A stretch of DNA of 24,023 nt, from positions 1 to 24,023 of the forward strand of contig JALOBP010000047.1 in NCBI GenBank assembly GCA_023228295.1, written 5' to 3'. The position numbers were made by a program, and so were the translations under genes. The stretch is from Methanoregula sp. Lineage in GTDB: Archaea; Halobacteriota; Methanomicrobia; Methanomicrobiales; Methanospirillaceae. Below the pieces are notes generated by a model. That model saw only the letters and a list, made by a program, of their open reading frames with translations. It searched no databases and was not told where the DNA came from. Position 1 is the first letter of the stretch, and each line of letters opens with the position of its first letter. Below are positions 1 to 7,939 of this stretch, one piece after another.

Positions 1-1
1 C

Positions 2-118
2 CGCATCAGGGGTTATATCTCAACTGTACGTAAGAATGATCGACCGGTGCTCGCATCGATTAAAGATGCATTTGATGGTGATCCGTTCGTTCCATCAGCA
101 GCGATTGGGGTAGTGTAA
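2..118 (+). CDS. C-terminal tail of an IS66-like transposase (partial)
   Basis: The frame open from base 2 encodes 38 residues and ends at TAA 116-118; its 5' part lies outside the window. The visible tail (RIRGYISTVRKNDRPVLASI, then KDAFDGDPFVPS) resembles the C-terminus of IS66-family DDE transposases, where a Y-[IL]-S-T-x-R-K motif is followed by a short helix and a G-x-P-F-x-P ending. The assignment rests on this short motif only. It converges on the next gene with a 14-bp gap. Whether the element is intact cannot be judged from this window. Confidence 0.55.
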   Translation, partial: RIRGYISTVRKNDRPVLASIKDAFDGDPFVPSAAIGVV

Positions 119-132
119 ATAGTGACAAAAAA

Positions 133-675
133 TCAAATGAAAACTGCCACCGCGATGGTGGTTGTCCAGAGGCCGTTTTTGTCGCCCTCGGCCGACTGGC
201 AGGTATTCTTTGTCTTGATGATCTTGCCGCTGGTCTTGTAGATCTGTTCGCGTTCCTGCCATGCCGCATTGACATCGAATTCGATACCAAGGGTTGTCGC
301 AAGCATGGTTGCGGCGAGGTCCTCGGCATATTCACCGGTCCGCTTCTCGGTTTCTCCAAATGCGTGGTGTTCGGAGAGATAGCCGTATTCTGCAGAATCG
401 CTGGGAAGTGCAAGGCCGATTGCAGAGGAGACGAGCCGGTTGGGCTCGTTGGTCTCGTTCCGGGCCATGACACAAAACGTGATTCCGCCGGGCTGGAGGC
501 ATTTTAAGCCCATTTTCTTGGACATTTGCTTACAATTCGGGGGGAAAATACTGGAGACGTAGACGAGATTGCATTTTTCTATGCCGGCTTTTCTGAGTGC
601 CAGCTCGAATGAGGCCAACCGGTCTTTGTGGATACCTACCCCCTTGGTGAAAAAAATCTTGGTCGGCACAAACAT
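133..675 (-). CDS. pdaD: Pyruvoyl-dependent arginine decarboxylase
   Basis: This 180-aa protein is of the PvlArgDC family, which decarboxylates arginine to agmatine, the first step of archaeal polyamine synthesis. The proenzyme cleaves itself between two serines, and the second becomes the pyruvoyl cofactor. The S-S-I-F-P-P site is visible, with the scissile pair at Ser41-Ser42, which would give a short beta chain and a larger alpha chain. The N-terminus (PTKIFFTKGVGIHKDRLASF) and the later GLALP and EYGYLSEHHAFGE segments are typical of the family, and the length is close to the usual 160-180 aa. The ATG at 675 lies about 28 bp from a T/A-rich box, consistent with a leaderless mRNA. A T6 run follows the stop directly on the transcribed strand. 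It appears to be a single-gene transcript. Confidence 0.93.
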   Translation of the reverse strand: MFVPTKIFFTKGVGIHKDRLASFELALRKAGIEKCNLVYVSSIFPPNCKQMSKKMGLKCLQPGGITFCVMARNETNEPNRLVSSAIGLALPSDSAEYGYLSEHHAFGETEKRTGEYAEDLAATMLATTLGIEFDVNAAWQEREQIYKTSGKIIKTKNTCQSAEGDKNGLWTTTIAVAVFI

Positions 676-696
676 AATTTCTATTGTTGACCCTTC

Positions 697-709
697 CTTT
701 TTTAAAAAT
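697..709 (-). promoter_or_regulatory. TATA-like box upstream of pdaD
   Basis: On the minus strand the sequence AATTTTTAAAAAAGG is centred about 28 bp before the pdaD ATG. This is the expected archaeal TBP-site distance if transcription starts at or next to the start codon. No Shine-Dalgarno motif lies before the ATG, which fits a leaderless transcript. Confidence 0.45.
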
Positions 710-818
710 TTTTGGTGGAAATGGGGAAAAACAGGAAGATAGTCAGGAAAAACCTGAACATTATGGTTTTTTTGTTGAATCGCGCTGATTTTTCAGATCT
801 GCCGTGCCGGATAAATGG

Positions 819-1505
819 TTATTTTCCGGATTCAGCAAGGGAACTGATGATCGGGAGAAGCTCCGTCATTTTATTGATACAGAAATCCGCTTCCGGACAT
901 TCCCTGCGGGCAGAGAAACGATCCCCATATTTTGCATACACGGTCCGTATGCCAAGGTCCCGGGCAGGCCGTATATCCCGCCTCGGACTGTCCCCGACCA
1001 GCAGGACCGCATCCGGACCGGCCCGCATCATATCCAGTGCGCAGAGAAACGGTTCCGGGGCGGGTTTCTTTTTAAGAACCATATCGAACGTGACAATTCC
1101 ATCGAAATAGGGAAGAAGGGCGGTCTTCTCAAGACGACGGGTGGCATCGCGGGAATGTGCATCGGTAACGATACCCATATGAAAACCCTGCTTGCAGAGT
1201 TCAGCCAGGGTTGAACCAACCCCCTCGTAGGGGACGATCGTATCAAGTTTGACCGTCTCGTAGATGCGGCGGGCCTGCTGATAATTTCCGTCAGCGGGTA
1301 TATTCCGGTCAGAGAGATAATCCCGGATGTTTTCATGCGATTCGAATCCACGGCGACCGCTCAGGAAATACTCTTCAAAAAGAGCATTTCCATCCGTTTT
1401 TCCGACAGACCCGGCAACTGCCATGCAGGCTGCGATCTGTGCACCAACAAGGTCAAAGAGCGTGTTGTCCATATCGAACAGGATTGTACTGACCGGCAGT
1501 GTCAT
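819..1505 (-). CDS. HAD-superfamily hydrolase (subfamily IA phosphatase-like)
   Basis: This 228-aa protein carries all four haloacid-dehalogenase motifs. Motif I is DMDNT with Asp11 (nucleophile) and Asp13. Motif II is IVTDAHS with Thr114. Motif III is the basic KKKP with Lys147. Motif IV is GDSPRRD with Asp172 and Asp177. The helical insert between motifs I and II is the cap of subfamily IA. Such proteins hydrolyse small phosphate esters in the cytoplasm; the substrate cannot be read from the sequence. The ATG at 1505 sits just before the motif I strand, so the start is well placed. It is divergent from the small membrane-protein gene and shares a roughly 100-bp intergenic region with it. 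Not obviously part of an operon. Confidence 0.88.
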   Translation of the reverse strand: MTLPVSTILFDMDNTLFDLVGAQIAACMAVAGSVGKTDGNALFEEYFLSGRRGFESHENIRDYLSDRNIPADGNYQQARRIYETVKLDTIVPYEGVGSTLAELCKQGFHMGIVTDAHSRDATRRLEKTALLPYFDGIVTFDMVLKKKPAPEPFLCALDMMRAGPDAVLLVGDSPRRDIRPARDLGIRTVYAKYGDRFSARRECPEADFCINKMTELLPIISSLAESGK

Positions 1506-1576
1506 ATCATATTACCGGTTGCTGGCAAATATGATGAGCATATAGTTTATGGCATATTTTTTATTATGTCGCTGGC

Positions 1577-1584
1577 TTAAATAT
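1577..1584 (+). promoter_or_regulatory. TATA box of the small membrane-protein gene
   Basis: TTAAATAT occupies the -31 to -24 window relative to an inferred start at about 1607-1608, which coincides with the ATG at 1607. This supports leaderless translation from 1607 rather than from the internal ATG at 1646. Confidence 0.5.
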
Positions 1585-1606
1585 TACGATACATTATGCA
1601 CGTCAC

Positions 1607-1840
1607 ATGTGCGATCAAGAGGTGTTTTCTATAAAAGAACCCGTCATGGTCCCGATCATAGCAATCCTGATAGGTGCACTGCTCATTGCCTCGGGGATTT
1701 ATTTCGCGGCAACAATAACAACAGCAGCGTGGATAGGTATTGTCCTGAGTATTGGTGGTGTTGCTACCATTCTTGTCGGCCTCGTTATGCTGGTAATCCT
1801 TGCCAGGGATAACACAGCACAGGAAGGTAAAAAGAAATAA
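1607..1840 (+). CDS. Small two-helix membrane protein, hypothetical
   Basis: This 77-aa protein has two strongly hydrophobic segments, about residues 15-36 and 41-66, joined by a short turn. It ends in a hydrophilic basic tail (QEGKKK). This is the architecture of a helical hairpin in the cytoplasmic membrane; no family is recognised. The start is uncertain. ATG 1607 matches the TATA-predicted transcription start (leaderless), whereas ATG 1646 would begin directly at the first helix but lacks a well-spaced Shine-Dalgarno motif. A T7 run follows the stop as a likely terminator. The gene is monocistronic. A function cannot be assigned. Confidence 0.65.
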   Translation: MCDQEVFSIKEPVMVPIIAILIGALLIASGIYFAATITTAAWIGIVLSIGGVATILVGLVMLVILARDNTAQEGKKK

Positions 1841-1860
1841 CCCGGTTTTTTTATTTCATT
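1841..1860 (+). terminator. T-rich terminator after the small membrane-protein gene
   Basis: CCCGGTTTTTTTATTTCATT directly follows the TAA. Archaeal RNA polymerase commonly terminates in oligo-T tracts without a required hairpin. No other plus-strand gene begins within the next 500 bases. Confidence 0.55.
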
Positions 1861-2051
1861 AGAGATTTGCGGGAATGCCTGTCATTATTTTTCATTTTTA
1901 CGGATACAGGGTAATACCGGTAGTGCCAGGCTGTTCTTCACCATACCATGGGCGAAAATCGACTGTTCCGGATCCATTAAAAGAGAAAAAATGAACCTGT
2001 TTGCACCGATACCGGACGAGCAGGATCCATAACAGGATGGTACATTTGATA

Positions 2052-2291
2052 TCAGGTATTATCCTCAAGACAGCATTTCCATGGATTGCACTGCTGAACT
2101 ACCCAGATTTTCCGACAGTCATCGTCACGGGCCTTGATGATCCTCGTTGCTAATGCGGAATCGAGGAGTTGAGCCTCCAGAATGAGCGCTTCATGGAAAC
2201 CCGCTTCGGTCCTGGGATAGGACCCCCGGGTAATCCACGTGATCGGGTGAGACTGCTGTCCGGTACTCATTTTATAACAGATACATGGCAC
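2052..2291 (-). CDS. Hypothetical protein, 79 codons
   Basis: An uninterrupted frame of 79 codons in an otherwise empty 570-bp interval. Codon choice (CGG, ATC, CTC and CAG prominent) resembles neighbouring genes rather than random sequence, and the product has a plausible globular composition with a Cys-containing tail (WVVQQCNPWKCC). An internal ATG at 2270 is an alternative start. A GGAG lies about 20 nt before the first ATG, too far to be decisive, and a TTTATTAT box lies further upstream. I recognise no family. The flanking sequence 1861-2051 holds only very short frames and nothing I can name. Confidence 0.4.
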   Translation of the reverse strand: MPCICYKMSTGQQSHPITWITRGSYPRTEAGFHEALILEAQLLDSALATRIIKARDDDCRKIWVVQQCNPWKCCLEDNT

Positions 2292-2412
2292 GATGCCACT
2301 TCCGGTTCTCCAATTATTGTCTGAAATAATAAATTTTTCTGCATCATAAACCAGATATCAATAGATTAACCATGAGGACAGTGCATACCCTGATACAGCA
2401 GGTTGCCACCAA

Positions 2413-3714
2413 ATGGATTCCACGTACCTCATTGAGATCCGTCTCGGACGAACCAAGTGGCGGATCAAGCAGGAGATTTTATCGCTTGGCGGCACCTTCG
2501 GAATTGAAGAGCACATCGAGCAACACCCCCATGTCACGATCTTCGGCCCGCTGGTCCTGAATACGGAATTCACCGAGGAACAACTTCTCATTATTCTTGG
2601 AAATATCTCAAGCCGGTATGCTCCGGTTCCGTTCCTGATCGATGGCTGGGAAAAACGCGAGGGCATGCATGGCAGCGTAATTGCGTTTGCTGTCCGTCCT
2701 TCCGGACCATTGATTTCTCTTACCCGGGCCATTGCGGAATCCCTCCTGCCAGTGAGTTCAAGCATGAATGCATGGGATCCGTATCCGGAAGAGAAATGGT
2801 TCCATGTTACCATTGCGAACCATCTGGATCCTGGTACTGCTGAAAAAATATTTGGCCATATTGTAAAGGATCATGCCGGCAATCCGGGCCGGCTGCGTCA
2901 ATGGTGTGATCATATCTTCGGGTCCATCTGTGCGGTATTTTTCGGCAGAGCCCCGGAATTTCGCCCGGTACTTCTCGATGAGACCGGGCTCCGGCTCACG
3001 GTGATGAAAGGCGATGAGATCCTTGCAGAATTTGATTTTTCAAGAAAGGAATGGATAACCGACTGCCATGACCAATCCTGCGATTCATGGGAGATGACGC
3101 TCCGGGAATACCGCCGGAATGCCGGTTTTGAATGCAGCGCAATGGTTTTTCCGGAAGCCGATGATATCTTTGTCATCTCCGACCTGCACCTCGGCCATGC
3201 CAATATCATCCGTTACTGTTCCCGCCCGTTCCGGTACTCCGATGCAGCCGGCATGGATTCCATTCTTATCAGGAACTGGAATCTGGCAGTCGGTTCGGAT
3301 ACACAGGTATTCCATATCGGGGACCTGCGGTATGGGAGAGATGTACTTCCGGCTCAGCACTATGTTCGACAACTCTCCGGAAAGATTGCTTTTATATCCG
3401 GCAACCATGATGACCCGGAACTCAACGCGGAAAAGACCGCCGTTCTTGACTATGACGGGATCCGGTTCTTTCTTGTCCATGATCCGGCTGATGCACCCCC
3501 GGCCTTCGACGGCTGGGTAATCCATGGTCATCACCATAACAATGATCTCCGGACCTATCCGTACCTGGATCCTGTCGCCCGCAGGATCAATGTCAGCGCT
3601 GAAGTAATCGGGTATGTCCCGGTTAGTCTCCGCGAGATCTGTAATACAATCCGGAATGTGCAAAAGAACGAGGCGTTCAGCCCGGTCCTGCTTCGTTACC
3701 CCCACCATGCCTGA
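2413..3714 (+). CDS. Fusion of 2H (LigT-like) phosphoesterase and calcineurin-like metallophosphoesterase
   Basis: This 433-aa protein has two catalytic domains. Residues about 1-215 form a 2H phosphoesterase with paired H-x-T motifs, His40-Val-Thr42 and His131-Val-Thr133. This family opens 2',3'-cyclic phosphates or related RNA ends. Residues about 250-415 form a metallophosphoesterase with the full metal-binding set: D257-L-H259 (SDLHLGH), G303-D304, G330-N-H-D333, H356 and H371-G-H-H374. The second domain is of the short YfcE/MJ0936-like type. A single chain could open a cyclic phosphate and then remove the monoester, but the substrate is inferred only. The ATG at 2413 begins right at the first predicted strand (YLIEIRLG); the SD is weak. 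The MBL/rhodanese gene follows after 69 bp without an obvious promoter and may be cotranscribed. Confidence 0.85.
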   Translation: MDSTYLIEIRLGRTKWRIKQEILSLGGTFGIEEHIEQHPHVTIFGPLVLNTEFTEEQLLIILGNISSRYAPVPFLIDGWEKREGMHGSVIAFAVRPSGPLISLTRAIAESLLPVSSSMNAWDPYPEEKWFHVTIANHLDPGTAEKIFGHIVKDHAGNPGRLRQWCDHIFGSICAVFFGRAPEFRPVLLDETGLRLTVMKGDEILAEFDFSRKEWITDCHDQSCDSWEMTLREYRRNAGFECSAMVFPEADDIFVISDLHLGHANIIRYCSRPFRYSDAAGMDSILIRNWNLAVGSDTQVFHIGDLRYGRDVLPAQHYVRQLSGKIAFISGNHDDPELNAEKTAVLDYDGIRFFLVHDPADAPPAFDGWVIHGHHHNNDLRTYPYLDPVARRINVSAEVIGYVPVSLREICNTIRNVQKNEAFSPVLLRYPHHA

Positions 3715-3783
3715 TGTACGTTTGCACCTATCCCAACTTTTTTCCCGCGGAACAGAGAATTCCACCATAACGGGGATAATACA

Positions 3784-5151
3784 ATGCTGTTTGAGAGGAT
3801 CGTCGCGGAGGGAATCTCCCAGAATTCCTATGTTATTGGATCCGATGGGAAGGCTGCGGTTATCGATCCCCGGCGGGACTGTGAGATTTATCTTGATGTT
3901 GCAGAAAGGAACGCAGCCACGATTACCCATATCTTCGAGACGCACCGGAACGAGGACTTTGTCTCCGGCTCCCTTGAACTGAAGGCACGGTGTGGAGCGG
4001 AAATTTACCATGGTGCGGCCATGGACTTCTCGTTTGGCAGGCCGGTTCGTGAAGGGGATATGTTCACGTTCGGCTCCCTCTCGCTCATGGTCCTTGAAAC
4101 TCCCGGCCACACCGAAGAGAGTATCACCCTTGTCCTGCGGGACCAGCAGAGCGGAGACATCCCGCTCATGGCCTTCTGCGGGGATACAATCTTCCCCGGG
4201 GATATTGCACGGACGGATTTCTTTGGCCAGGTACGGAAAGAGGAGATGGCAGCGAAGATCTATGACAGTATCGCCCGGAAGATCCTGCCACTTGGCGAGG
4301 GAACGATCCTCTGTCCTGCTCATGGAGCCGGTTCGATCTGCGGCGGCGATATCACGGACTTGCCTTTCACAACCATCGGGTCCGAGCTGAGAACCAACCC
4401 CCACCTGCTGGGGGGAAAGGAACCGTTCATTTCCCGGCGAAAGACCGAGTCCCCCTATGTTCCCCCGTATTTTAAGAAGATGGAGCAGTATAACCAAAAC
4501 GGTGCGCCCCTCCTGCACCACCTGCCGCGACTCCGCCCGCTGACCGTTCCGGAAGTGAGCGCCGCAATAGGGGCCGGATGTCAGGTTATCGATATCCGTT
4601 CCCCGACGGCATTCGGGGCGGGTCACATTCCCGGAAGCTTCTCGCTCTGGCGCGAAGGGATCTCCTCATTCGCCGGATGGGTCATGTCCTATGAAAAACC
4701 AATTATCATTATCGATGATTTTAACCAGAATCTGCCCGGTATTGTCCGGGATCTTATCCGCCTCGGGTATGACAACATTGCCGGTGTTCTTGCCGGGGGA
4801 TTTCCCGCCTGGTTCCGGAATGCAAAAACCATATGTACGGTCCAGACCTGCTCCGTCCAGCAGCTGGAAAAAAATCTCGATTCCGGCAGCCCGTATCTTC
4901 TCGATGTACGCGATATCAAGAACCGGCAGGCACACGGTCACATTGCGCGTTCAAATCACCGGTATGTTGGTGACCTGCCGGAGTATTTTTACGATATTCC
5001 CCGTAACGAACCCGTGTATATTTACTGCGATACCGGATTCAAGGGGAGCCTTGCTGCAAGTATCCTTGCAAAGCAGGATTACCAGAATGTCATTAATGTC
5101 CTTGGGGGCATGTCCGCGTGGATTAACGCCGGCTTTGAGGTCCTTCACTGA
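3784..5151 (+). CDS. ETHE1-like MBL-fold protein with two rhodanese domains
   Basis: This 455-aa protein has a metallo-beta-lactamase domain at about 1-240 with ligands His54-x-Asn56-x-Asp58, His109 (PGHTEES), Asp134 (CGDTIF) and His180 (CPAHGAG). It resembles the persulfide-dioxygenase branch, except that the usual second His of the H-x-H-x-D motif is Asn. Two rhodanese-like domains follow, about 250-345 and 353-455. The second keeps the active-site loop YCDTGFKG with Cys415. The first has IIDDFNQN where the Cys loop should be, so it is probably structural. Related fusions handle sulfane sulfur (persulfides). A GGGGATAA element precedes the ATG. The role in sulfide or persulfide metabolism is a family-level inference. 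Confidence 0.85.
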   Translation: MLFERIVAEGISQNSYVIGSDGKAAVIDPRRDCEIYLDVAERNAATITHIFETHRNEDFVSGSLELKARCGAEIYHGAAMDFSFGRPVREGDMFTFGSLSLMVLETPGHTEESITLVLRDQQSGDIPLMAFCGDTIFPGDIARTDFFGQVRKEEMAAKIYDSIARKILPLGEGTILCPAHGAGSICGGDITDLPFTTIGSELRTNPHLLGGKEPFISRRKTESPYVPPYFKKMEQYNQNGAPLLHHLPRLRPLTVPEVSAAIGAGCQVIDIRSPTAFGAGHIPGSFSLWREGISSFAGWVMSYEKPIIIIDDFNQNLPGIVRDLIRLGYDNIAGVLAGGFPAWFRNAKTICTVQTCSVQQLEKNLDSGSPYLLDVRDIKNRQAHGHIARSNHRYVGDLPEYFYDIPRNEPVYIYCDTGFKGSLAASILAKQDYQNVINVLGGMSAWINAGFEVLH

Positions 5152-5183
5152 TCGGGGATAATTCCCGGAACGTCAATTCAAAA

Positions 5184-5207
5184 GGTTTATAGTTCCCCGG
5201 TGGGAAC
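5184..5207 (+). promoter_or_regulatory. TATA box and operator-like palindrome before the PNPOx-fold gene
   Basis: A TTTATAGT box at 5186-5193 is followed directly by GTTCCC-CGGT-GGGAAC (5192-5207), a perfect inverted repeat with 6-bp arms. The predicted transcription start lies near 5213-5217, so a protein bound to the palindrome would sit between TATA and start, a classic repressor position in archaea. The regulator is unknown. Confidence 0.45.
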
Positions 5208-5222
5208 GAAATGTGAGTACCT

Positions 5223-5699
5223 ATGGATATCATCAGGATCCCACGGGCAGACAAAGCTGAATATGATAATCTGATTGAAAAAGGATACGTCTGCCGGATT
5301 GCGTTCCAGGGCGAGAAATATCCCTATATCTCCCCGTTCCTGTATGTCTTCGATGGCTCCTTTCTCTATTTCCTGTCAACCAAGTACGGGAAAAAGATTG
5401 AACATTTCCGGAAAAGCCCGTATGCATCGGTCGAGATTGAGAAATATACCAAAGATCTCTCGTCCTATACGTTCGTGACCCTGCAGGGATATCTGGAGGA
5501 AGTCCACGATTCGATCGAGAAGAAGATCATCCGGGAAAAATTTGTCGATCTTATCGTTGAACGCAACCTCTCCTGCAACATTCTTGCTGCGCTCGGGCAT
5601 TCGCCCACGGACGCCCCGGTAGCAATTGCGGAGGAAGAGCGGTCCCTTGTCTGGAAACTGGCCGGGGTCAGGGATATCGTATCATTAAAGAATCTCTGA
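5223..5699 (+). CDS. Pyridoxamine 5'-phosphate oxidase-fold FMN-binding protein
   Basis: This 158-aa protein fits the split-barrel flavin-binding family. Its N-terminal half reads GYVCRIAFQGEKYPYISPFL, then an F-L-Y-F-L-S-T strand and G-K-K-I-E-H-F-R-x-S-P. This is the usual pattern in small PNPOx-related or nitroimidazole-resistance-like flavoproteins, with the K-I-x-x-F/L-R segment near the FMN phosphate. Such proteins are cytosolic homodimers; the substrate and cofactor (FMN, F420 or heme) are not determined here. Its own promoter with a palindrome lies upstream. The stop codon (5697-5699) abuts the stop of the convergent downstream gene with no spacer. Confidence 0.8.
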   Translation: MDIIRIPRADKAEYDNLIEKGYVCRIAFQGEKYPYISPFLYVFDGSFLYFLSTKYGKKIEHFRKSPYASVEIEKYTKDLSSYTFVTLQGYLEEVHDSIEKKIIREKFVDLIVERNLSCNILAALGHSPTDAPVAIAEEERSLVWKLAGVRDIVSLKNL

Positions 5700-7863
5700 T
5701 CATTTTTTATTTTCAGGAGCAATAAGGAGTGCCAGGTCTTCCGGCCGGGTTACCGGCGTATGGCAGGCTGTCCCGTAACAGACATATGCAGTGGCTTTCC
5801 CGTCCTGCGCAATCATGACACGCGAAAACGGGGCCAGCTCATCCAGGCCGGAGGATGCCGCATCGGGAGTCCGGCATATTACCGTGCCGTATGGCAGGTA
5901 TACCTGCCATACCTGCGCAATCATCGCCCGCATAGCCGGATCTTCGTCCTTGCCTGCGATCAGGATGTCGGTTGCCGGGCCGAGCAGGAAGCCCAGGCTG
6001 CCCAGGAATGCAGGGTATGCCGAAGGGGATCGTCCGACAAGACCTGACATTGTTTTTGCAAGTGAGAAAGCCCGCTCATGGTAGACGGGGTCACCGGTCA
6101 GGTGCCCCAGCAGCACGAGGTTTTCCAGCATCACTGAATTGGACGATGGGATCACCCCGTCAGCAAACTCCTTTTTCCGGACAATGAGCGGGTCATGGTT
6201 GCCGGAGGTTGAGAAATATCCTCCATGTATATTGTCATGAAAATTCCGGGTAAAATACCGGTCCAGGGTTATTGCTTCACGGAGCCATGCCGGGTTAAAC
6301 GTGGATTCATACAGCGCGATGAAGGCCCGGAGGATGAATGCATAATCATCAGCAAAGGCGTGAATCGCGGCCTCGCCATCGCAGTACCGGTGCAGCAGTC
6401 CTCCGTTTGAATCATGGAGCTGTAATTGGATGAGTGCCATTGCCCGCTCCGCAGCCACGAGGTACTGTGGATCGCCAAATGCCCGGTATGCTCCGGCAAG
6501 AGCTGCGATTGCAAGGCCGTTCCAGTCAGTCAGGATCTTCTCATCACGCCCGGGTCGGGGCCGTCTGTCCCGGGCATCCAGCAGTTTCTTTGGGATTTGC
6601 CGGTGCCGGGATTTACCCGATATTGTGCTGGATTCCCCGGTAGATTTTTGATCGGTGGCATGGCGGGGCAGGAAGAGAATATGCGCTTTTCTGCTCCCCT
6701 CGGGGATTATGAAATTTTCTGGTCCGTGTACTCCAAAAACCCCGGCTGCATATGCCCCGTCTTCCTTCCCGAGAACCTGGTCGAACTCATCGCGGGTCCA
6801 GACATAAAACGCCCCTTCGCCACCGGCATTGTCTGCATCTTCTGCACAAAAAAACCCGCCTTCGGGGGATTGCAGGTCAGAGAGGATATACGCAATAATA
6901 TCCTCTGCCGTTGTCCGGTACTCCGGTTTTCCGGTTGCCAGCCATGCTTCGGTGAACGCGGCAAGAAGCAGCGCCTGGTCATAGAGCATCTTCTCGAAAT
7001 GCGGCACCTGCCAGCCGGGATCGGTTGAATACCGGTGAAATCCCCCGCCAAGGTGGTCGTGGATGCCACCGCAGCGGAGAGCATCGAGCGTTGTCGTGAC
7101 CATCTGCAGCGCGTCGGCCGATCCCGTACGCATCCAGTACCGGAGAAGGTAGAGGAGCATGACCGGCATCGGAAACTTTGGTGCCCTGCCAAAACCCCCG
7201 TGCACCGGATCGAACCCGGTTGCAAGGTCATTAAATCCCCGTATGAGGAGTTCATCGCTCACCCTGCCATCCGGTAAATATCCTCCGGCATCCTGAAGTG
7301 CCATGACGATATTGGCCGCAGACTGATCAATTATCCCGCGTTTTTTCCTTCCAGAGCAAGGTGATCCGGGACAGGATATCGAGGAGGCCGGGGATTCCGC
7401 CGCGGGTTTTTTTGGGATAATAGGTCCCGGCAAAAAACGGCTTTTTTTCCGGCGTTAGAATGACCGTGAGCGGCCAGCCCCCCTGCCCGGTCATCTGCTG
7501 GCAGGCAGTCATATATATGCTGTCAATATCCGGACGTTCCTCCCGGTCAACTTTTACCGCAATGAAATGCTCCCGCAGGAATGCGGCAACCTCGTCATCC
7601 TCAAACGATTCACGCGCCATGACATGGCACCAGTGACAGGCAGCATAACCGATAGACAGGAAAACTGGTTTGTCCTCTTCAGCTGCATGGCGGAAAGCCT
7701 CATCCCCCCACGGGTACCAGTCGACCGGGTTCTGCGCATGCTGCCTGAGGTAGGGACTCTTTTCATTGATCAGGTGGTTGTAAGGTCGCCGCTGGCTGGT
7801 ATGGCCGGATGATTCACTTCCGAAATCCTCCTTCATATACACCTGGATTGACAGGGACTGCAT
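5700..7863 (-). pseudogene. SPATA20/YyaL-like thioredoxin-domain protein (DUF255), frameshifted
   Basis: Two overlapping frames make up one gene. The 5' part (7863 to about 7345) encodes an N-terminal thioredoxin-fold domain with the family signature NHLINEKSPYLRQHAQNPVDW and a Cys76-His-Trp-Cys79 active site. The 3' part (about 7345 to 5700) encodes the alpha/alpha-barrel domain related to glycosidase or epimerase folds (GGFGRAPKFPMP, GGIHDHLGGGFHRYSTD, DWNGLAIAAL). The break is in a run of six A (minus strand, 7341-7346). Removing one A joins WKEK to RGIIDQSAANI and restores a continuous protein of about 720 aa, the usual family length. This may be a sequencing error, a real mutation or slippage. 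ATG 7863 or 7836 may be the start; the latter has AGGTG close upstream. The biochemical role of the family is poorly defined. Confidence 0.85.
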
Positions 7864-7939
7864 ATGAGCCTTTCAGCAGTACCAATCCAAAGACGACCCT
7901 TATGAATAAGCACAGACTAAGATCCGGTACCGGAAGAGC

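Noticed and set aside
712..1110. Plus-strand frame of 132 codons overlapping the HAD gene
   Set aside because: Most of it is antisense to the HAD catalytic motifs, and its composition is low-quality Ser/Arg-rich.
3085..4626. 513-codon open frame on the minus strand
   Set aside because: It lies antisense to two well-supported plus-strand genes (metallophosphoesterase and MBL/rhodanese) whose motifs are intact. The antisense product has no recognisable motif and is an effect of GC-rich codon use.
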